From NCBI GenBank assembly GCA_033064195.1, contig JARBJD010000208.1, positions 62,001 to 126,000 on the forward strand: DNA of 64,000 bases, written 5' to 3'. This document shows, piece after piece, positions 22,748-33,083 of this stretch (the first letter of the stretch is position 1; each line of letters begins with the position of its first letter). The notes under the pieces were generated by a model, which worked only from the letters and a program-made list of their open reading frames with translations, made no database searches and was not told where the DNA came from. Position numbers and translations under genes: made by a program. The stretch is from Blattamonas nauphoetae (taxonomy: Eukaryota > Preaxostyla > Oxymonadida).

Positions 22748-23375
22748 GATTTTGGCCAGAATTGCGATGATAGACCCTCCACAAACCCGTTTTTAAATAT
22801 AAACCCGTTTTTATTCGAAAAGAACTTAATAATCCTAATATCTCAGCAGTGAGTCAAAGTTAGGTGAATTAGAAACGAGTTGCAATATCTAGGTTATCTG
22901 CATCTGATTTAAATTGTGTCGAACTCAATTTCAAAGAATGGGTATCTAATTTCAACTCCCCCTCTCTCTCAGAATATAAGATCGTCGATGTCTAATTTCC
23001 CGTCTACCACCTCTTCTCCATCACCACCACTATTTTTTCAGAAGATTACCACATCTATCGACAAGCTCATCAACCACCAACACAAAAGTCAATGATCAAT
23101 TCGTTCTCCGGAGATCTAATTGAGAATTTGGAGGAACAAACATCACAAGACGATTAAAAGTCATCCATTGTTCGATGTTTGTCCATGAATGAAGAGAATA
23201 TCACACGAACCGTGACACAACCAATTCGTGTTGTAAACTTGCTTTATCACCATTCAGATCATGTTGGACACTCTTTTACATGATTTAACACATGTTGCCG
23301 AGTCAATGAATCCTATACAAAGAACTCTGGCCAGCCCACCTTTGCCCGTGGGGGCGTCATCTGGCCTTGTGCGAC

Positions 23376-25381
23376 GGTTAAGTATAGGCGCAGATCCGAT
23401 TTTCGCTACGCGCAGATCTAAAAAAAGGGATACACGCAGATCCAAATGGATACGCGCAGATCCAAAACAATGCTTGTTCTTTTCGAATATCTATCTCGTT
23501 TTTGTCTCAAAAAACCTCACCATTGATCGATTGTTTCTTAATTTCCTTTCAGAATAACAATTGGATTGAAAAAACTTATGAATCGAGCAGGGTGGTTCCA
23601 AAAAACGAGACAGTCGCATTTTGCGATTTAAAGTTGAGATTTTGGAAGTGATATTCAGAATTCTGGCTTTGTTCCATGATTATGTTCATTGACCCGACTA
23701 CTGGGACAAAGACCAAGGATTGCGGAGGATTTTTGCCTTCGAAAGTGATGATGATAGAGTTGATAATATGGTGCTTTCTATTGTATTATGAAGATCGAAA
23801 AGTGGAGAGGGTTTGGCTGAATGGTTGTTTGGGAGATTTGGAGAGGAGTGAGTGGAGGGTGACCGTGATGTCGTCGTCGTGGATGCGTGAGACACGTGTT
23901 GGACTGAGCAGGCTGTAGCGAGGAGAGGAGAGGCGAGCGGGTGAGAAGGAGACGGCAGAAGGGATTTGGAAGGCGTTGATGGAAAGTGGGGTGATCGGAG
24001 TGCGGTGCGAGGCTGTCTGATTTTAAGGCGAGATCTCCTCCTTCTGCGGGTGTCCTTCCGAAGATTCTGATTCGTGAATCCCGTCATCTGCGTGTCTGTC
24101 TGTTCTTGTTCGTGTGGTGTGTGTTCTGCTGGTGTGCGCGACCTCTCTTCTCGATGTCTGACCCGTCTCTTCTTCCCTCCGCTCCAACGTCTTCGCATTT
24201 TCTTGGATTTCAGGAAGAGCATGATGCTCGCCGTGGGCTTCTGATTTTGCTGTTGTGGGTGGAGTTTCGGAGAATGGGATGGCGAGCGGAGGGAGAACGG
24301 GGAGTGCAGTTGGCGTGCCTTGAATAGGCCTTTGACAAGAGTTCATTCAACAAAATGACATACTGGCGAACCTCATCGAGTTTCAGTGTTTGAGCTTGGG
24401 CTTGTTGGAGGCGGAGAGGATGCTTCTGTTTCTTCCGTTCGACATCGTCCTGATGAGCAGCGGGAGAGATTGATGGAGAGATCATTGATCTGTCAACCTC
24501 CCGTGAATCTGGAGAAAGAAGCTCTTTTCCTTCATTTTGGGTAGATTTCCCGCGATTTTGAGCTCCGTGGTCCGGATCCGCATTCTTCTGTTTTTTGCGA
24601 TGGTTCTTTTGTCTTCGTGGGTGGGCAGGATACTGAACAGTGCCTTCTTCCGTTGAGTCCCATGCGTGGATGGGTGTGAGAGGAGAGATCGCCATGCCAG
24701 TGTCATTCTCTTTGATGTTCGCCAGTTTCTTGTGAGTGTCCCTGATTATCGTTTTTTGGATCATTTCCTCTACTCTTTCTGGTACCACTGAGCAGGAAAT
24801 GCTTTTCGACTCTGATAGCTGCGGAAAATAGCCTGCTTTGTCCAGATCCATGCCAGACATCACGGCTTTCATAAGTTGTGTTGTGTTCTGTCTGAACTGA
24901 CATTTGATGAATGCCACAAACGAGTACAGAATCAGAAATCATCACTCCATGGTTGAGCTCGAACAGAAAAGAAATGCAGATGTGTTGATAAGAGGACAAG
25001 GATGGTAATCGGGATCAGACACTGAATAGCCTGAAGGGTGACTCATGTGCAAGAAAATGGAAAAAGATGGTCATTCTGTGTCAATTACAGATCAACCCAA
25101 CTAATATCGAGGAAGGATAAGAAGTCGAGATTATTGAAAGAATACGGGTGATGGTAAGATCAACACAGTCATGTGAAGATGTGACAAATTTTGATTTGCG
25201 AAGAGTTTTCGAGAGTCAAAGCGAATTGTGAGCATTCAGAGTGAAATGTCATGAAATGGCAAGAGTAAACACAAAAAAAGCAAGAAATATTTTAGATCTG
25301 CGTGTATCCATTTGGATCTGCGCGTATCCAAAAAAATAGATCTGCGCGTAGCGAAAATCGGATCTGCGCCTATACTTAACC
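23376..25381 (-). mobile_element. MULE-like DNA transposon nested in element A (2.0 kb, 9-bp target duplication)
   Basis: Terminal inverted repeats of about 90 bp: both ends start GGTTAAGTATAGGCGCAGAT and stay nearly identical for ~45 bp, then share a second, slightly diverged half. Each end holds four copies of CGCAGATC-type words about 20-25 bp apart. The 9-bp direct repeat TTGTGCGAC flanks the element exactly (23367-23375 and 25382-25390). Long inverted repeats with a 9-bp duplication are the hallmark of Mutator-like elements. No transposase is present; the interior is a minus-strand gene-like cargo, so this resembles a Pack-MULE. It inserted after element A acquired its cargo. Confidence 0.85.
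23698..24917 (-). CDS. Cargo frame(s) of the MULE-like element, unknown Lys/Pro/Ser-rich protein
   Basis: A 235-codon frame from 24917 starts MAFIKCQFRQNTTQLMKAVM, continues GMDLDKAGYFPQLSESKSIS and MIQKTIIRDTHKKLANIKE, then Lys/Gln/Pro-rich low-complexity sequence and LKLDEVRQYVILLNELLSKA. Further open frames to 23698 (KMRRRWSGGKKRRVRHREER, then Ser/Pro-rich) overlap in other phases and probably join by short introns, but I could not settle the joins. It fills nearly the whole element between its inverted repeats. No transposase motif is seen, and the composition looks like a host protein rather than a transposon protein. Function unknown. Confidence 0.45.
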
Positions 25382-27956
25382 TTGTGCGACTGGTGATGCG
25401 CGGGACTGATGAGGTACAGCGACATGGACAACGCGCTCGAGATGATCTCCAACGCCGCCGAGTACGACTTCATGGCCACCTCCCAGACAGCCAGTCAGTG
25501 AGGCACGCAATCGACGTCGCGAAGGAGTTCTCGGAGAAGACGCTCATACGCACCTTCACACAAGTCGTCGCGGCACTCCTTCTCTTGCAGGGTCTCTCAC
25601 CACCGAGCTCGCCCGCCGGCAGGTCCAGGAATCCATCTCATCAGAACCCTTGTGATCCAGCCTCAGGCCCACCAGAAAGCGAGGTCACCAAAGATATCAC
25701 CCCATTTCATCCACCTCAGGGTGTTTTTCAGATGACCAGCGAGTCGACAAGAGCAACAGTTGCAACTCTCCCTCCGATCCCAAAGCGAGCTATGCTTCCC
25801 CCTCACCCTGCTCCACCCACCCACCAATTGCTCCTCGCGGGAAGCAGGACGAGCCAGAGCGGAAGGAAGAGGACAAGAAGGATGATTCTGACAACAGCGA
25901 CTTGATTGAACTGGACCCAAAACCCAAACAGGAAAACACAACTCGTCCGGCTGATCTGACACGACACACCCCGCCAACAACGTCTTCAGATGCACATGTC
26001 GCAACGAGGCAGTTCACATGAGCACCAACAACAGCCGAAGAGCACCGTCTCTCTCCAAATGAATTGGACAGTGATGCCGAACAACAGATTGGAGTGGTCA
26101 AGCAGAAGGATGGCAGTGTCGACTCATCTCTGAAACAGGAATTAGAACAACTCGTCGACACATCCGCATCTTCTGCATCGAATGCAGATCTGTTGCGAAT
26201 AATCGATTCTTTGAAAGCAACACTCGTCGAAGTAGAACGACAGCGCTCGGCTGACAAGGCGAAGTATGAAAAAGAACTACGAACAATAGGTTCAGTCTCG
26301 GCTGAGGAACACTCCGAACTGACTCGTCTCACAGAGGAGAACGCTCGACTGACCGAAACAATGTCAGAGTTCCAAGTTCGAGCAGCTTCGCTGGCCACAG
26401 ACAAAAACACGCCGGAAAAGAGTTTGGAGTAGACGAGGCAGAAGATGGAGATGGAGCGGGAGAACAACACGCGGTTGGAGGAGACGAAGAGGGAGGTGGA
26501 TGAGTGGATTGGGATGAACAAAGAGAAGAGCCATTCCATCGAGACACTCAACACGAACATTGATCAGCTCACGACTGAGCGAGACACACTCAAAGCCAAC
26601 CTGACCGCAACAAACCAGTCACTCGACGAATCCAACCAGCGGTGTGCATCTCATCTCATTCATCGTCTTTGCTCTTCGTTCTTTCATGCCCTTCTCTCCT
26701 CAATCATTCTCCTTTCTGTTTTCCTTTCTTCCCTTCAGCATCGACACCCTCTCCTTCGAGGTCTCTTCCCTCCTTGCCCAAAACGCAGAACTGGAGCACC
26801 TTCTCTCCAAAGACTGGCTCATCACGACCGACAAGCAGACAGAATGTATTGGAGTGAGCGAGTCAGCTGCACAACTCTCCTCAATCGAGAAATTCAAGCC
26901 TGCCAGCGTCACTTCACACCAACCGCACTACTTGGACGACATCGGCGACAAGATCGGATCGTATATGATGCACTTCACTGAGAGTGACATGAGAAAGGTG
27001 AGAGAGTACTCCTACGCGCTGGAGAAGGGTGAGGAAGTGAACAAGACACAGTTGCGGCGGACCCGAAGCGATCTGCAGTCCCAAACGACAATCCAGCCAC
27101 TCCAAGTTCCCACTCTTGCTTAGCCAGCCAAAACGAAGAGGGGAAAGAAGCTGTCACTCGCACCTCTCTCGCCCGCCAAGCACGTGCCCAGCATGACCCC
27201 TCGCAAACAACGATCGAAGCGGAACATGCAGCCGGTGACAGAACACGACGTGGAGAAGCAGCAGAAGGAGATGGAGCGGAGAGTGGTCGAGCAGGCTCGC
27301 AAGTTCAACAAATACATTTCCAGCCAAGTCGGCACCGTCGCTTCACTCACCGCCGCCAACGAGAACACGGATGGGCAGAAGAGCGGTCTCGACTAGATGT
27401 GAAGGATCAGCGAATGCTTCGAAACGTTCAAAATGAAGGAATACTTCATCGAGAATGTGGTTTGTGTTTCTTCTCCTCTTCTCATCGTTATTGCTCTTCT
27501 GCCATCTTTCTTCACTCCTCTCTCTTCATTGTCTCTCTCTGCCTCTTCAGGATCTCGTCGTCCTGTCCTTCTGTGTCTTCTTCTCGTTCTGACAACAGAT
27601 CGAGACTGAGACACGGTCATCCCCTGTGGACACGCGCTCTTCAGCCATCTTACATCCTCACTACCCATTCTTTAGATCCATTCTCATTTCATCAATCAAT
27701 ATCAAGTGCAATTTCTCTCTCAATACCATCACCAATGCATTTCTAGGAATATATAAGATGACTTTTTTCCACTATAGTTCGAATTCTGGGTCTAGGTGAA
27801 TAAAAACGGGTTTACATATTTTTGACGGGTTTGTGGAGGCACTATGAAACAGTGTTTGACTAAAATACACAGTGGTTAATCAGAATTTGACGAAAAAAGA
27901 TCAACAATAATTGTTGTCAGTCCGATAGTCTGTGGAGACCCCTATATGGTATGAAA

Positions 27957-29934
27957 TTAAAGGACGAACACGTTCGATCCCTTAAAGTGCGAGATTAAGC
28001 GACAGAGCCTTTCAATATCTTGTCCATGTGATCCGTCTCTTTCACTCCTCTCTAATTGTTCGATGGTGTCTTCGAAGCCTTCTGCTGACAGAGCTTTGAT
28101 AATCAATTTCCCTGATTGGACGACTTCGCCACCTTCTTTCCTCCACAACTCGAGCGAACTGTTGATGATGCCGAGAGGATCCCAGAGACAATCGAAGAGT
28201 TCGACGAACGAGAGACAACTTGAGAATCCCATCACAATCGGAGATGCGATGACAAACTCCAATATTGGACGATGAAATGGGCCAATCTGAAGGAGAGTGC
28301 TCAACAGCATCATGAAGGAACTGAGTGTCTCTCCTTTGATGTAGAGTCGATTTGAGATCAGAAATGTTAAAAATTGGGACGATGGAAGCATGACCTTCTG
28401 GAAGATCCTTTCACGATGGTTGTATTTGTCGACTGCAGCAGTGATGCCAAGTTCTCTGAGATAGTATGGAAGTGCGAGGTCGATGCAAATGTTGATGATA
28501 ATGAGTAGATTGTCAAATATCTTATCATTTCCAGAAATTGGCAGTGTGTGAGGTTGAACAGTCGCGAAGATTTTGGCGAATATGTTTGACTCCACGAGAC
28601 GGTATAGAACAGAAGGTGACGAAGACTGGATAATTGCGTTGAGGAATGACAACGCTGCCCCGACCACAGTCGGGTGTGGAGACGACAAAAGAGTGGCAAT
28701 GCTCTCAACTAACCCAGAAGCCGATCCAGTTGAAGAGGGTACGAGGTAATTGACGATTTTGTCCGCGTTCTCTCTGTGGAACTCCCATGGCCTATAGGGG
28801 GTGCATTAATTACGTCCCCTCAGGTTTTCTCGATATATGATGAATGAAGACAATGACCAATACCGATATGAGTCATAAACATCTGTGATGCTCAGATTAG
28901 TGAACACATTTCACAATGATACTTCTTAATTTACGATTTTCAGCAGAGTTCCTGTTTCAGACACACGAATCCCAATCAACTATCACATTATTTTAAGAGG
29001 ATGTCCATTCTACGGATTCAAATACATGAAAAAGACACAAATTGTTGAAGAATAAACAAATATCTTCCCATTGGAAGGTAAGTGGAGGATCCACACCACC
29101 GTCAACAACACAGATTCCCATATGTCTATCCACATCTCCATTCCGAAAGACACTCTCAAAACATGCTTCAAAGATGATTAAAGTCAATGACAGTCGATTT
29201 CAACGAAACCATGCATCTTTTCGTTCGCTTCATCAATCGATCCTCTCGAAAGAGGTATTGCGATTTTCATTTCTCAAAATCAGTTTTCGTTTCTGGAAAT
29301 AGGGGAAGAAATACACGTTTCCTCAACATATGGAATTTTCAACCATGGTTAGAGTTTTCACTGACTTCTTCGTGGATCTTGAAAGTGATTCGATTCAAGT
29401 CTCATTTTGAACATTTTTACGTCTTTCTAAGATTATAAGAAGATGACATAAGTGATATCGGTGATAAAACTCAACTTTCATACCTTCCAATGAAAAACGA
29501 ATGACTTTTCATTTTTCCACCACACATGTGAATGAGGCTCTTATTTTACATTTTTAGAACACTGCACGATAAAAGAGTTGAAAAGAACTCTGATAATGAA
29601 ATGATTTCTGGAAGTGTTTCTCATAGCTGAAAATATTCGTCAATCACCATCAGAAATGAGTGAATTGAGAGATCTATCACACAAAATATCGAAAATTTGA
29701 ACAGAAACATGACTTACCAATGTTTAAGACATTCACGAAAAATCCAGTAAGGTTAACTTAACAGATATTGAAAAAACCTGAGGGGACGTAATTAATGCAC
29801 CCCCTATAAGCTCGAGCAAAAACCTGGCAGCTTTGTCTTGAAGGGCATTGTCGAATGGATATTCAGCTTTCACAAGGGCCACAAGTGAACAATAAAGTGT
29901 AGATTTGTCCTCAAATGATAATCCAGGATGCTCA
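27957..29934 (-). pseudogene. Third helical-repeat family gene, split by a 1.0-kb transposon and cut at its 5' end by other elements
   Basis: The upstream piece (29934-29807) reads LSFEDKSTLYCSLVALVKAE, FDNALQDKAARFLLEL; the downstream piece (28794-27957) continues PWEFHRENADKIVNYLVPSS and SGLVESIATLLSSPHP, and ends with IIKALSAEGFEDTIEQLE to TAA. Removing the insertion at 28795-29806 together with one TA copy gives ELRPWEF in a single frame, so the host frame is undamaged apart from the insertion. The N-terminal and C-terminal blocks match the paralogs at 3112 and 14182. The 5' end is lost at the TA where element B begins (29935). Both coding pieces are clean, so the insertions are recent. 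The gene is disrupted as it stands unless the element is removed from the RNA. Confidence 0.82.
28795..29806. mobile_element. 1.0-kb non-autonomous TA-flanked inverted-repeat element
   Basis: Perfect 34-bp terminal inverted repeats starting TAGGGGGTGCATTAATTACG (28795-28828 and 29773-29806), flanked by TA at 28793-28794 and 29807-28808 equivalents on the right (29807-29808). TA duplication and repeat style fit the Tc1/mariner superfamily. Only short open frames inside (up to about 86 codons), no transposase. Perfect repeats and exact restoration of the host frame on removal point to a young insertion. Confidence 0.87.
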
Positions 29935-29936
29935 TA

Positions 29937-32900
29937 GACCCTCCACAAAACCGGTTTTATTTATTAAACCGGCTAAATTCAGACAAAAATATGAGAGCCT
30001 TCATATCTCGGCTATGAGTCAAAGTGAAGCGTATTAAAAACGAGTCGCAATAATTAGGCTATCTGCATCAGATTGGGATTGTTCAGAACACTTTTTCAAA
30101 GAATGGGTATCTACATTCAACTCCGCCTCTCTCTCAGTATTTAAGATCGTCGATGTCTAATTTACCATCTGGCACCTCTTCTCCATCACCACCACTAATT
30201 TATCAAAAGATTACCTCATCTACAGACAATCTCCACACAACGTAGCAAAATTCTCTGAAAAACTCGTTGTATTTTGATGCAAATGCGACACTGGATTCAC
30301 TAACATCACCAAACGACTCAAAATCCTCCATTCCTCGATATCTTTCCTTAATACGGTCGAGACCACACGACACATAACCCCCTCACTTCGAGTTCTTAAC
30401 TTCGTTCATCGCCATTCCAATCGTGTTGAATATCATTTTCCATGATTTAACAGATATGTTCGAGTCAATGAATCCTCTTTCATTGGACAACTCTCCCCTC
30501 CATCGAGAAATAGCTCGACGATAGGTACAGGGCTGTCAGGCACGATGGATTGTCCTGTCCCGGTGCTCAAACGACCAAGTACTCTCCTGCGACCCACACT
30601 CTCTCAGCAGACGTTCCTGCCTCTCACCACACCAGCCGCCCATCCCACCCTTCCCGACCCGCCCATTTCGCCCGTCGGAGAAGACAACGAGGGCACCCTT
30701 CCACCGCAGCCACGACCCACACTGATGATGATCAAACGCCGGGCTCGATCAGGAGGCAGTACGGCCTTCTCAGACTTCCCGCGCCACAAATTCCCCACAG
30801 CTGGTACTACTCCCGCAAGCATAGCCGTCGCTCGCTTCTCCGACGCCTCCCAAATCAGCGTCGACGACGAGATCTTCACCAATCGCGTCCAGCGCGTCCT
30901 CGAACAATAAATGCGGATAGGGACGATCATTCTTGTCCGCGACTCCACCACACAGACTCTCCGCCGTACCACAAAAATGGAGGCGCAGCGGAGCGACTTC
31001 AGGAAAGGCAAGACATGCTTCGAACTCGAATCCATCTTCGTCTACTCTGCCTCACCGCTCTCCGATGTGAATGTCGCTCTGGACAATCAAGATCATCGCG
31101 CCGGACGAGTTCGTCGAGGTTGTGTTCCCCGAAGAGTTCAACATCGTCGTCGGCGCTGTGCAAGGCAACACTGGTCCGAAGAAACCGAACCTCACCACGT
31201 CTGTTCCATCTGGTGGGACAGCGATGCTAAAATGAAGAGAGTATCACAAGCTTACCAAATACCGAAGCTCCAACTCGCTCAGATTCTACAGCCACTCTGC
31301 CTCAGAAGAAGCTGCCTTTTCCATCCATCTACCTCCTCGATCTCTACAGAGTTCACAGAGTGTCTTCCATCTCTCCTTCATTCTCCTTCTTGCTTCCCCT
31401 TCTGCTCGACACTGGTGTGGCGAACTGCGGCGAGTCCAGCGCAGACACAACTTGCGGTGTTGGGTGTGATGCCCACTCTCGGTGAGCTGTTTCTGCTGTG
31501 TCGGAGCGGAAGAAGGGCGGGCTGGGCGGATGGACAGTCTCGTCCAGTCTGGCTCCATACTCGTCCTCTCCCTCCATCCGCACAGTATCCTCGCCCTCTG
31601 CCTCCTCTCCCCGTCCACATCTCGCCCATTGTCCAGCGTCTTCTCTCCTCCAACGACGAGAGTGGTCTCACGTTCCTCTTCATCTCTGACATCAAACTCT
31701 CCTGATCTCTCACGGTCTCTTCTTCTAATTCGTATGTTCGATATGTCTGCACTGAGAACTGATCAGTCTGCGCCAGTTCAACTTGAAGTGTATCATCTCC
31801 CCACTCACCCTCTTCCCCAACACTGTCGACCGACGCGGTGTCGATCCAAACCGCGCTGCATCTGGCCCTGACTCGAAGACTTCGGCCACAACGTTCCCGA
31901 TGTCCTTCAGAGGAAGCTGAAAGCGACGCTAAGGCAGGATCTCCTCTCTCTCTTTCCGCTTCTCCCACCACACCCTCCCACTTCGCATGGGCGACCTGCT
32001 CTGCCTCTTCCGCACTTCTGTAGCTGTCTACACCTTCCGATCGCGCTGAACCAGACTCAGAATGATCCGCGTCTCTTCCGGCTGCTTCGGCTTCCTCTTC
32101 CGCCACAGAGGTATGTTCGGTGTCGTTCGGCTGCGAGTCGTCCGATCAGCCGGAAACGACGTCAGTTCAAACGTCTGCTCTCCGATCGACGACGCACTCT
32201 CACTCGTCTCGTTCTCGAACCCAGACCAATCCGACACGCTCTCGTCTCCAACATCTCCCCAATCTCCGCGCCACGACGACTCTTCTCTAATCCGCTCCAA
32301 CGAGTCTGACGAGCACCTCATTTTCAACTCCATCACCTATTTCCGCAGAACAAGGTGCACGCTCTCTCCCGATTCACTCTCGTCCTCTCCATCCCCTTCC
32401 TTCCATTCTCGCAGTCGCACATAATCCGACTCCATCGGCCCCCCAACAGCGCAGCCTCATCTTTCCCCTCCTACCCCAACTCTGGTCCTGTTTGATGGAA
32501 GCCGAGAGAGGAGGGATGGGGGAACGATTGTACCGAAGAGCGGTGTTCCCTCGCCTCCTCTGCTTCTGCCTCTTCCCTCCCTGTTCCCTCTTCTTCTCCA
32601 CCCAACTCCGAAATCGATGGGGGCGTGTGGATGTCTGATGGTGATAGAAAACGGGACAAGTTCTGTTCCTTCTCTGACCCTTCGGAGTCCTTCAACGATG
32701 GCGAGGAATACAGCGCTTCTGATGAAGGAACGTTCGGCCGAGCTAGAGTCGCTCAACACCAAAGACACTGTCGTCGTCCTCACCAACACTGGGCATTAGC
32801 CAGACTGGGTCGAACATCTCCCGGCCAGCTGGGCAGGCACCCAGACAGGACAACCAGAGTGCAATCCTGAAGGCCAGTTGATACGATCCATTCATTTCAT

Positions 32901-33081
32901 CTCCCCATACTTTTGAGTCAGACACATTTCAGATCAAATGTCGATGTAATTTTCTCTCAAAATGAAGTTGTCAAATAGTCAAGAAGAGCGAAGAAGACAT
33001 CCTTTCCCTATTACTGTTCAAATTCTGGGCCTAGTCGAATAAAACCGGTTATTTATATTTTAGCCGGTTTTGTGGAGGGAC
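29937..33081 (+). mobile_element. TA-flanked inverted-repeat DNA transposon B, relative of element A with different cargo (3.15 kb)
   Basis: Left end GACCCTCCACAAAACCGG..., right end (reverse complement) GTCCCTCCACAAAACCGG...; each has a second internal AACCGG block. TA flanks at 29935-29936 and 33082-33083. The left ~550 bp align with element A: both contain GATCGTCGATGTCTAATTT and end in ESMNP-coding sequence, and the right ~110 bp align around AATTCTGGGTCTAG versus AATTCTGGGCCTAG. The terminal CCGG versus CCGT words differ consistently at both ends of each copy, so these are sister subfamilies. No transposase recognised. Confidence 0.82.
30153..32870 (+). pseudogene. Cargo gene of element B: leader plus Ser/Pro-rich protein, frame not continuous
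   Basis: The leader starts MSNLPSGTSSPSPPL at 30153, parallel to element A, and later has HDLTDMFESMNP in another phase. The best downstream piece is 30545-30910 (VLKRPSTLLRPTLSQQTFLP, MIKRRARSGGSTAFSDFPRH, VDDEIFTNRVQRVLEQ, then TAA). Further coding-like pieces are PDEFVEVVFPEEFNIVVGAV near 31100, a Cys-rich GVANCGESSADTTCGVGCDA near 31420 and SFSDPSESFNDGEEYSASDE near 32660. Phases change repeatedly; introns may explain some of this, but several stops remain. The base composition is more C-rich than the flanks, as if the cargo came from elsewhere. No family recognised; a captured, decaying gene is the simplest reading. Confidence 0.45.
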
Positions 33082-33083
33082 TA

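Larger units (their letters stand above)
22989..27396 (+). pseudogene. Cargo gene of element A: leader plus coiled-coil protein, interrupted and carrying internal stops
   Basis: The leader frame starts MSNFPSTTSSPSPPL at 22989 and includes ESMNPIQRTLASPPLP up to the nested insertion at 23376. After it come MDNALEMISNAAEYDFMATS, AIDVAKEFSEKTLIRTFTQ, a Pro/Ser/Lys-rich stretch and a long coiled coil (SLKQELEQLVDTSA, LTRLTEENARLTETMSEFQ, DWITTDK-like and QKEMERRVVEQARKFNKYIS). A pyrimidine-rich GT-AG intron near 26642-26739 is evident. Coding-like sequence continues through stops at 26019-26021 (TGA), 26430-26432 (TAG) and 27121-27123 (TAG), each one C-to-T change from CGA or CAG. The cytoskeletal-like coiled coil with an intron looks like a captured host gene now decaying. 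No family recognised. Confidence 0.6.
22773..27842 (+). mobile_element. TA-flanked inverted-repeat DNA transposon A carrying a gene-like cargo (5.07 kb)
   Basis: Ends are inverted repeats of about 45 bp: left GACCCTCCACAAACCCGT..., right (reverse complement) GTGCCTCCACAAACCCGT..., each with a second internal AAACCCGTTTTTATTC block. TA flanks both ends (22771-22772, 27843-27844), as expected for the Tc1/mariner-type TA duplication. The first ~550 bp and last ~110 bp are homologous to element B at 29937-33081. No transposase is recognisable, so it appears non-autonomous or of an unknown type. The interior has a leader frame starting at 22989, a multi-exon coiled-coil cargo gene, and a nested MULE-like element at 23376-25381. 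Confidence 0.82.

Noticed and set aside
26430-27123. TAG as a Gln codon in the host
   Set aside because: Seen only in transposon cargo; the long host frames contain no in-frame TAG, so decay is simpler.
29042-29438. Mariner transposase remnant in the 1.0-kb element
   Set aside because: Two overlapping short frames without recognisable catalytic or helix-turn-helix motifs.
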